This document shows, piece after piece, positions 14,148-20,076 of a DNA stretch of 20,076 bases. The first letter of the stretch is position 1; each line of letters begins with the position of its first letter. This stretch comes from Thermococcus sp. Its GTDB lineage: Archaea; Methanobacteriota_B; Thermococci; Thermococcales; Thermococcaceae. The notes below the pieces were generated by a model that saw only the letters and a program-made list of their open reading frames with translations, had not been told where the DNA came from and made no database searches. The translations under genes and the position numbers were made by a program. The stretch is from contig JAGHBN010000097.1 in assembly GCA_021160985.1 (NCBI GenBank), forward strand, positions 1 through 20,076, written 5' to 3'.

Positions 14148-17100
14148 TCACAAGGGTTTTTTTAGGTACCTCGTCAGTTCATCATAAAGGTCGTTCAGTA
14201 CTTTTTGATAATCTGCCCTGTTGTCTTCGATAAGATCCATGGTCTCTTCAAGCTCCCTTGTCTTTTCCTCACTTACGAGGTCTCTGTATTTGCTCATTAG
14301 ATAGTGGTACACCTTGATCCCCTGCTCCGTTGGAACGAGCTTTTTCCTCCCCCTTGTTTCTATGACGTAGTATCTGCGCAGGAGCGTTTCCACGATCTTT
14401 GCATACGTTGAAGGCCTGCCTATTTTCCTTTCTTTCATCAGGGCAATGACGTCTCCCTGAGTGTACAGCGGGACCTTTGGGGCCTTCCACTTCTTTGCCT
14501 CAGTGACCCTGAGTCTGGCCCCCTTCTCCACCTTGGGCAGTTCCCTCATCGGGGGAGAGCGCAGCCTCGTCCACCCGTCCTCGATTATTTCGACGTATCC
14601 CTCGAGCTCGGCCTTCCCGACCTTGGCATCTATGACTGCTTTCTCGTACAGTATTTTTGCCGGGATCATCTGGCTTGTCATGAACTTCTTGAATATCATG
14701 TCGTAGAGCCTGTAGTGATTTCTCGTCAGGTTTCTGGGGAGCTGGATAACGCCGTCCCTGATGAGCTGCATCAGCCTGCCCGTGTCTATTGGTCTCGTCG
14801 GTCTTATAGCCTCATGCGCCCCTTCCTCGCCCCACGGGCGCGGCTTAAAGTACTCTTCTCCGAGCTCGCTTGTTATGTACTCCTTGGCAACCTCTATTCC
14901 CGTGTTGCTGACGTGGGTGGAGTCGGTTCTGTGGTAAGTGATGAGACCGAGTTCGAACAGGTCCTGGGCAAGCCGCATCGTCTGAGGTGCTGAGAGCTTC
15001 AGGAAGGTCGAGGCGTCCTTGAGCATCGCGTCGGTCGTGTACGGCGGCGAGGGGTTCAGCTCGCGCTCCTCCAGCTGGACGTCTTCGACTGTGACGTACT
15101 CCGGAGGTTCGACCTTCTTGCCGTCCTTCCCTATCTCCACCGTCACCTGGAGGCCGTTCTCGAGGGTGAGGCCGAGGAAGTACGTCTCGCTCTCCGTGAA
15201 TTCCTTGTAGCGCTCTATTATCCAGCCGAGGACGGGGGTCTGGACCCTTCCAGCGGAGAGGTTGTGGTTCTCGAACACTCTCTGGAGCTCCTGGCTGAGC
15301 TCGAAACCAATCCACCTGTCCTCGATGCGTCTCACGAGCTGGGCGTTGACGCGTCCCTCGTTAACGTCTCTCGCCTCGCTTATCGCCTTCATTATCGCGG
15401 GCCTCGTCACCTCGTGGAACTCTATGCGCTTGATGTTCGGCGTGTACGGGCTGAGGACGTTCCTTATGTCCCAGGCTATCTTTTCACCCTCGGTATCGGG
15501 GTCGGTCGCTATCAGAATCTCGTCGACCTCCTGGGCCAGCTCTCTCATGGCCTTCACGTTTTCGAGGGCATCGCGGACGTTGGTCGAGCCGCAGCGCGGA
15601 CAGACGCCCTTCTCCTCCCAGTCAACGAACTGGTGCCCGCAGTCGCGGCACCGCTTTATGGTGTCGTAAACGGGTATGAACTTGAAGGCCTCGTTCTCCC
15701 TCTTGACTAAAACGCCGTGGTAGCCCTCGTTCGTCACGAGGTCGAACATATGCCCGCCGCTCGCCAGGATGGTGAGCATCATGTTGCCTATGCTGACCTC
15801 GTAAGCAACCAGCTCGCCTATCCTCGTCTTGCTCGGCTGGCCGAAGAAGTTGGCAATCGTCCTGGCTTTGTTGGGGCTCTCGACTATCATGAGGGCTGAT
15901 TTGACGAGATCCTTAACCTTGGAGCTTATCTTGCCCTCCATTATTAGCTTTACTTTTTCCCTGTCCTCGTCTATTTCCTTCAGCAGCTTGTCGAGGTCGA
16001 GCTCCTCGAAGGGGACCATCTTGAACTCCGTGAAGCGCCAGCGCATCTGCCTCACGAGGCCGTTGAAGACCTTCTCGTTGTCAACTATGAGGACGCTCAG
16101 ACCCTTGGTAATTCCACCGGCGAACAGCCTGCTGGTTCTTCCCGTTGCCTGTATGTACGTCCTGACATCGGGAATCTCAATGTACCACTTGCCTTCTTCC
16201 TCCTTCAGGCTTATGAATGGGTCCTCTGCCAGCCTCTTGAGGACTTCTTCGTCCCTCAGGACTCTCCGCAGAAACTCAACGAGCTCTCTGAAAACGCCCA
16301 GCACGTGGTTGTGGAAGCCGTTTTCAATTGGAATACCCTCGGTTAGGGCCTCCTCTATCTTCATCAGTTCGAACTGGGGGATGTTCCGTATCAGCCTTCT
16401 AAGTCTTGCGTGGAGTTTTTCGGCCTGTCTTCTGTCTTCCTCACTCAGGAAATCCATAACCTCGCTCAGCAGACCTAGGGCGCGATAGATGGTGGGTCTT
16501 TCAAGGTCTATGGAGAAGCGGAACTTGGGAACGCCGGTAAAGACTGCGTAGCGGATGAGGTGGGGGAGGTCAAGGCCGCGGACGAGTGAGCCGTAGTATG
16601 TGGCCGAGCCTATCAGGTAGTCGGCCTCGCCGTTCTCAAAACGCTCAATGGCCTTCTTGTTTTTTGAACTGACGAGCTCTATTCTGAAGCCCTTTTCCCG
16701 GAGATAGTTTGCGAGCTCCTCGGCGTAGGCCAGCCCCTGGTCTATCGGGGTGAATATTATGCCGCCTTTTCCAAGCCTTGCCAGGAGCTCCTCTACAAGC
16801 TCCTTTATGTCCTTGCTTGGCTTCAGATAGCTGTCCACGACGTTCCTGAGAGCGCTTCTGCCACTTCCGACCTCGAAGCCGAGCAGCTCACGGTAGAGCT
16901 TTATCCTGTCCCCCCTGGCGCTTCCGGTGGCGGAAGCAATGACCATCTTCCCTATCTTGTGTCTGGCCTTGTACTCCTTTATCTCCTGCTGTATGGAGTC
17001 TATTTTGGCGTTCAGCTCTTTGAGCTTTTCATCCCTGTCCTCTGCCCGACCGTTGAGCTGGCGCGCCATCTCCTTCTTCAGCTTTATAATCTCCCAGGCC

Positions 17101-17822
17101 TTCTCTATCATCTCCTCGTTGAAGCCGAGGAGGAACAGGGAGCGGTCTATGTTCTTGCTGGCCTTGAGGAAGGCGTCCACATCATCAACAAATATGAAGT
17201 CAAAGTGCCGCCCCTTTAGAACCTCCTCGTACTTCCTTGAAAGCCACTGGGCGCTCGTTATCAGGATGTCGTAGTTTCCTTCCCTGATCTTCTCCAGCAT
17301 TTCCTCCTTCTCTTTCTTCCGGAGGTTGCCGTGATAGTAGGCAAGGTTTACCTTGACTCCCGTCCTTTCGATGATCTTTTCGATTTTCTTGGCCGTCTGG
17401 ATCACGAGGGGGGTCGTTGGGACGACGATGTAGGATTTCTGCCCTATAGTTGCATACCACACGGCCATGAAAGCCCCGAAGGTGCTCTTCCCCATCCCGG
17501 TCGGGGCTATGATTGAGAAGCTCCTTCCCTTCAGCAGCCTCTTTACCCACGTCCTCTGGGCGCTCCAAAACGTGAACCCCGTGGCCTTCTCAAAGAATGA
17601 TTCCACCTCTCTCAGTCCGTTTTCGAGCTCGTAGAGTTTTTCCCATTCCTTGAGTGCACTCCTGAGTGAAAGGGCGTTTCTCACTGCACTCACGAGTTCA
17701 AAATATTGATCAGCGTGAACGGGCTTCGGAAGGCACTCTTCACATGGGTTTTTGAGATACAGCCTCTCATCGGAGATTCTATCAGAACAGTTTGGGCACA
17801 TCTCCCGGTAAATGGCCTTCAT
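14148..17822 (-). CDS. rgy: Reverse gyrase
   Basis: The ATP-dependent enzyme that introduces positive supercoils, the hallmark of hyperthermophiles. Numbering is from the ATG at 17825. Zinc finger 1 has Cys10/13/28/31. The helicase-like part has Walker A APTGMGKS (107-114), DDVD (214-217), SAT (298-300) and QATGRTSRLF (559-568). The topoisomerase IA part begins at about 640, with TOPRIM Glu649 in VESPNKA, zinc finger 2 (Cys726/729/742/745), Asp775 and Asp777 in TDPDTEGE, and catalytic Tyr964 in ITYHRTDST. No intein interrupts it, although some Thermococcales copies carry one. Two ATGs stand in tandem; the second (17822) gives better spacing from GGGTGAG and is preferred, leaving 1224 aa. Confidence 0.97.
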   Translation of the reverse strand: MKAIYREMCPNCSDRISDERLYLKNPCEECLPKPVHADQYFELVSAVRNALSLRSALKEWEKLYELENGLREVESFFEKATGFTFWSAQRTWVKRLLKGRSFSIIAPTGMGKSTFGAFMAVWYATIGQKSYIVVPTTPLVIQTAKKIEKIIERTGVKVNLAYYHGNLRKKEKEEMLEKIREGNYDILITSAQWLSRKYEEVLKGRHFDFIFVDDVDAFLKASKNIDRSLFLLGFNEEMIEKAWEIIKLKKEMARQLNGRAEDRDEKLKELNAKIDSIQQEIKEYKARHKIGKMVIASATGSARGDRIKLYRELLGFEVGSGRSALRNVVDSYLKPSKDIKELVEELLARLGKGGIIFTPIDQGLAYAEELANYLREKGFRIELVSSKNKKAIERFENGEADYLIGSATYYGSLVRGLDLPHLIRYAVFTGVPKFRFSIDLERPTIYRALGLLSEVMDFLSEEDRRQAEKLHARLRRLIRNIPQFELMKIEEALTEGIPIENGFHNHVLGVFRELVEFLRRVLRDEEVLKRLAEDPFISLKEEEGKWYIEIPDVRTYIQATGRTSRLFAGGITKGLSVLIVDNEKVFNGLVRQMRWRFTEFKMVPFEELDLDKLLKEIDEDREKVKLIMEGKISSKVKDLVKSALMIVESPNKARTIANFFGQPSKTRIGELVAYEVSIGNMMLTILASGGHMFDLVTNEGYHGVLVKRENEAFKFIPVYDTIKRCRDCGHQFVDWEEKGVCPRCGSTNVRDALENVKAMRELAQEVDEILIATDPDTEGEKIAWDIRNVLSPYTPNIKRIEFHEVTRPAIMKAISEARDVNEGRVNAQLVRRIEDRWIGFELSQELQRVFENHNLSAGRVQTPVLGWIIERYKEFTESETYFLGLTLENGLQVTVEIGKDGKKVEPPEYVTVEDVQLEERELNPSPPYTTDAMLKDASTFLKLSAPQTMRLAQDLFELGLITYHRTDSTHVSNTGIEVAKEYITSELGEEYFKPRPWGEEGAHEAIRPTRPIDTGRLMQLIRDGVIQLPRNLTRNHYRLYDMIFKKFMTSQMIPAKILYEKAVIDAKVGKAELEGYVEIIEDGWTRLRSPPMRELPKVEKGARLRVTEAKKWKAPKVPLYTQGDVIALMKERKIGRPSTYAKIVETLLRRYYVIETRGRKKLVPTEQGIKVYHYLMSKYRDLVSEEKTRELEETMDLIEDNRADYQKVLNDLYDELTRYLKKPL

Positions 17823-17859
17823 CATCTCACCCTCTAAGTTTTATTTTGGGCAGCAGAGC

Positions 17860-17867
17860 ATTTATAA
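17860..17867 (-). promoter_or_regulatory. TATA box for reverse gyrase
   Basis: Minus-strand TTATAAAT, about 41 bp from the start codon, overlapping the TAA stop of the SWIM gene (17862-17864). Reverse gyrase can therefore be transcribed separately from the gene in front of it. Confidence 0.65.
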
Positions 17868-18410
17868 GGCTTTTTGAAAGGGGGCTTTGATAGCCATTAA
17901 CTCCTCTTCGAGCTTTGTAATTAGTTCATAGTCGGGGAACACGTGCCTGTATTCTTCGAGAACTTCCTCAAGAATGTGGAGGGCCTCCTCCCTTCCGCTC
18001 CTTTCCACGAGCTTTAAAGCCCTGAGGAACAGCCTCGCCACCTCGCTCCCGCTCTCGTCCGTGTTGAGGTAAAATCTCAGCTCCTTGAGTGTCACATCGA
18101 GTGCCAGCTCGGGAACCTCGTTCAGGAACTCCAGGGCGGTAGCCTCCGGGAACACTTCCACACTCTTTGAGAATGCCTCGAAGTAGGCTCCCTTCTCGTA
18201 GGCCGTGACCGTCGCGGCGACGTGCTTGCAGTTCCCTCCGAGCGGGCAGGTGCAGATGTTTTTCCCGGTCTCGAGGTCGATCTCAACGTAGTAGGGGTAT
18301 GTGCCCAGCACCTTTGAGAAAAGCTTTCCCCCGCTCTTCACGACCCACAGAACTTTGCCCTTCCTGTAGTACCTTTCACCTTTTTTTACGGTGCTTTCTT
18401 CAAACTGCAT
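17862..18410 (-). CDS. SWIM zinc-finger protein
   Basis: A 182-residue protein with a SWIM zinc finger ICTCPLGGNCKHVAA (Cys53, Cys55, Cys61, His63), preceded by the strands that usually lead into it (GERYYRKGKVLWVV and YYVEIDLETG). The rest (about 75-182) is helical and acidic. SWIM domains bind DNA or proteins, and the gene lies directly upstream of reverse gyrase, so a link with DNA maintenance is plausible (inference). The start is set at the ATG at 18410. A GTG at 18428 would lie upstream of the predicted transcription start and is rejected; the mRNA is then probably leaderless. Confidence 0.85.
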   Translation of the reverse strand: MQFEESTVKKGERYYRKGKVLWVVKSGGKLFSKVLGTYPYYVEIDLETGKNICTCPLGGNCKHVAATVTAYEKGAYFEAFSKSVEVFPEATALEFLNEVPELALDVTLKELRFYLNTDESGSEVARLFLRALKLVERSGREEALHILEEVLEEYRHVFPDYELITKLEEELMAIKAPFQKAL

Positions 18411-18431
18411 AACACTTCTCCGGCCCACATC

Positions 18432-18439
18432 GTTTTAAG
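18432..18439 (-). promoter_or_regulatory. TATA box for the SWIM protein
   Basis: Minus-strand CTTAAAAC centred about 25 bp from the ATG at 18410, predicting a leaderless transcript. Divergent with the promoter at 18458-18465. Confidence 0.55.
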
Positions 18440-18457
18440 CTTTTGGACTGGGTTAAA

Positions 18458-18465
18458 CTTATTTA
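18458..18465 (+). promoter_or_regulatory. TATA box for the beta-propeller surface protein
   Basis: CTTATTTA after an A-rich BRE-like TTAAA, about 50 bp before the start codon; the predicted leader of about 26 bases carries GGGGGTGGT (18501-18509). Confidence 0.5.
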
Positions 18466-18512
18466 GTTGAAATTCCTACACCCATCCAGGTTGTCACCAT
18501 GGGGGTGGTATG

Positions 18513-20076
18513 ATGGCTGGAAGGTTGCCTGGTTTGATCCTGGTGTCCCTTATGCTCCTTAGCACTGCGGAGTTTTTCGGCTTTGCCGCGGGGGACTCCG
18601 GGGCCTACTGGATAGAAAGCCTTGGGAGCTCGGGATGGCTGCGCCTCAACACGGCCACCCAGCTTGACGATGGGAGCATTATTGCCGTTGGTTGGGTCGG
18701 GAAGGAGAAGTACAACGGGGATATCCTGGTGGTCAAGTTCTCCCCGTATGGAACCGTTGAGTGGAGCAAGGTGTACGGCGGCCCCGGCGATGATTACCCC
18801 ACTGGGGTGACCGTGGGCCCCAATGGAGATATCGTAATCGTTGGGAGCACCGCGAGCTACGGTGCGGGAAGCTACGACGTCTGGGTTCTTCGCCTGTATC
18901 CTGATGGAAGGATAAGGTGGCAGAAAACGTACGGCGGGCCCGGAGACGACAGGGCCATGGACGTCGCAATAGACCACGCGGGTAAGATAGTTGTTGTGGG
19001 GGGAACAACAAGCTACGGGGCGAATCCGGGGGAGTCCTCGGATCTCTGGGTTCTAAAGCTCAGCGGAACTGGCGACGTGGTCTGGAGCAGGGCGTATGGA
19101 AGAACCAGATGGGACTGGGGCGACTCCGTCGCGGTCGATGGATCCAACAACATCTACGTCGGTGGAGTTTACTGGCTGGGTGTCTCTGAGCCCTACAGCC
19201 ATTTTGGCGACGGTGGGAGCGGATGGATACTGAAGCTGGACACCGACGGAAACGTTGTCTGGAACACGATGTTTGGAGGGGTTGACAACGAATGGGTGTC
19301 GGAGATAGCCCTTCTGGACGGGGATGTGGTTTTCGTTGGATCCACGAAGAGCTTTGGTGCCGGCGAGTACGACATATGGGTTGGAAGGATCGACCCTGAC
19401 GGGAATTTGAAGTGGGTGAAGAGCTACGGCGGTCCCAACAGGGATCTCGGGACCTCGCTCGCCGTGTTGGACTGGTCTAGGGGCTTCTTGGTGGGCTACA
19501 CATACAGCGTCCCCGAGGTTTCTGGTTCTAAGGCATGGGTGCTGAGGTTTTCGCCGGATAGCGGGGAACTTGACTGGCACAGGGTTTACGGCGGTAACGG
19601 GGATGATCAGGCCTTCGGAATTGTGGGTTCTCCTGACGCCGTGGTGATTCTCGGGTCAAGCTCCAGCTTTGGAAAGGCGCAGACCAGTGCCTGGATCCTC
19701 AAGCTCCAGGAGGATGGGGCCGTTTTCGAAGAGGGTGTGAAAGACTCGGACCTCATATATCAGTCCTTTGGGGTCTGGTCGTACTCACCAAACCCGACCG
19801 TTGCGGCTCCGAGCATCGGGCCCTCCGAGGTTGAACCTGTAGTGAAGGAGAGCACGGCCGTTTCCAGGGACGTTACACTGCCCGTTTCCCTCCAGTACTA
19901 CTACGGTGCCCTCCCGCCAACGACGACCACAACAGTGACTTCAACGACCACCTCTACGGCAACCACAACGACATCCACATCAACCACAACCACAGTCACC
20001 GAGACGACCACGGTGACCGAGACGTCTACTGCATCTTCGTACACTGTATCTCCGTCTTCAACGACCTCAACCACGC
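18513..20076 (+). CDS. Secreted beta-propeller protein with Thr-rich stalk (3' end cut by window)
   Basis: An open frame of 521 codons running off the window without a stop. Residues 1 to about 26 are a signal peptide (LPGLILVSLMLLSTAEFFGFAA). Seven repeats of about 51-59 residues follow, each with W-x-(K/R)-x-(Y/F)-GG-x-x-(D/N), a strand of the type 'G-D-I-V-I-V-G-S' and a strand 'D-(V/I/L)-W-V-L-(R/K)-(L/I/F)'. The repeat Trp residues are at 42, 84, 136, 191, 250, 301 and 355. This suits a seven-bladed beta-propeller. After about residue 470 comes a Thr/Ser-rich stalk, typical of archaeal envelope proteins that end in a membrane anchor. The protein would be extracellular; its ligand is unknown. 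In-frame ATGs at 18510 and 18513 both follow GGGGGTGGT; the second is spaced slightly better. Confidence 0.85.
   Translation, partial: MAGRLPGLILVSLMLLSTAEFFGFAAGDSGAYWIESLGSSGWLRLNTATQLDDGSIIAVGWVGKEKYNGDILVVKFSPYGTVEWSKVYGGPGDDYPTGVTVGPNGDIVIVGSTASYGAGSYDVWVLRLYPDGRIRWQKTYGGPGDDRAMDVAIDHAGKIVVVGGTTSYGANPGESSDLWVLKLSGTGDVVWSRAYGRTRWDWGDSVAVDGSNNIYVGGVYWLGVSEPYSHFGDGGSGWILKLDTDGNVVWNTMFGGVDNEWVSEIALLDGDVVFVGSTKSFGAGEYDIWVGRIDPDGNLKWVKSYGGPNRDLGTSLAVLDWSRGFLVGYTYSVPEVSGSKAWVLRFSPDSGELDWHRVYGGNGDDQAFGIVGSPDAVVILGSSSSFGKAQTSAWILKLQEDGAVFEEGVKDSDLIYQSFGVWSYSPNPTVAAPSIGPSEVEPVVKESTAVSRDVTLPVSLQYYYGALPPTTTTTVTSTTTSTATTTTSTSTTTTVTETTTVTETSTASSYTVSPSSTTSTT
18630..19715 (+). repeat. Seven propeller-type repeats (~51-59 residues each)
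   Basis: Protein-level repeats from about residue 40 to 401 of the surface protein, each carrying the (W)-YGGPGDD-type block. Repeats 2, 3 and 7 are closest to each other (YGGPGDD, YGGPGDD, YGGNGDD); repeat 4 is the most worn (YGRTRWDWGD). At DNA level they have clearly diverged, so they are old rather than a recent expansion. Confidence 0.75.
19920..20076 (+). repeat. Low-complexity Thr/Ser-rich stalk region
   Basis: A run of ACN codons from residue ~470 to the window end, with two VTET blocks. Probably an extended, glycosylated spacer between the propeller and a membrane anchor that lies outside the window. Confidence 0.8.

Noticed and set aside
14148..17825. Intein in reverse gyrase
   Set aside because: The helicase and topoisomerase motifs are continuous around Tyr964 and the TOPRIM region, and the length is that of an uninterrupted enzyme.
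18411..18428. GTG at 18428 as start of the SWIM gene
   Set aside because: It is only a few bases from the TATA box, so it would not be in the mRNA.
18479..18509. RNA hairpin hiding the ribosome site of the propeller gene (ACCA 18496-18499 with TGGT 18506-18509, or CACCC with GGGTG)
   Set aside because: Only 4-5 pairs, competing alternatives and unstable at growth temperatures of a hyperthermophile.

Overview
The window reads as a chromosomal segment of a hyperthermophilic archaeon of the order Thermococcales, most likely Thermococcus. The evidence is a reverse gyrase gene next to a TrmBL2-type chromatin/TrmB regulator, a fused hexulose-phosphate synthase/isomerase (the Thermococcales ribose-phosphate route), archaeal Pth2, TruD and AspRS, TATA boxes about 25 bp upstream of starts, GGAGGTGA-type ribosome sites mixed with apparently leaderless genes, and tightly packed genes. 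No tRNA, rRNA, CRISPR array, insertion sequence or intein was seen.

Layout. 13-1572 (minus): a GNAT acetyltransferase overlapping the end of a phosphoglycolate phosphatase gene that carries a one-base frameshift. 1624-3240 (minus): pth2-truD, two RNA-processing enzymes in one operon. 3280-5355 (minus): a large secreted/membrane-anchored surface protein. 5431-7284 (minus): a KH RNA-binding protein followed by aspS. 7386-8006 (minus): an HD phosphohydrolase with its own promoter. 8041-11670 (minus): a compact operon running hps-phi, a degenerate FtsZ-like protein, a HAD phosphatase, a 59-residue small protein and a D-glutamate-cyclase-like (DUF4392) protein. 11808-13072 (plus): a divergent operon of an arginase-fold protein, a zinc-ribbon protein of the SSSCA1/p27 type and a small winged-helix protein. 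13096-13890 (minus): TrmBL2. 14148-17822 (minus): reverse gyrase. 17862-18410 (minus): a SWIM zinc-finger protein. 18513 to the window end (plus): a secreted seven-repeat beta-propeller protein with a Thr-rich stalk, cut off by the window edge.

The two most interesting items are the 250-residue protein at 9688-10440 and the promoter region at 11714-11777. The protein aligns by eye with the FtsZ fold from end to end: it keeps an FtsZ T7-like loop (N-x-D-x-x-D) but lacks the GGGTGTG GTP-binding signature, and it sits in the RuMP operon. The promoter region is a mirror-symmetric divergent promoter in which an 18-bp perfect dyad lies exactly 28 bp from the centre of two identical TATA boxes, one for each operon. 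A regulator binding this dyad would coordinate ribose-phosphate synthesis with the arginase-like/zinc-ribbon/winged-helix operon.

The right third joins DNA topology (reverse gyrase), chromosome coating (TrmBL2) and a probable nucleic-acid-associated SWIM protein. Family and motif assignments come from reading the translated sequence; no database search was run.
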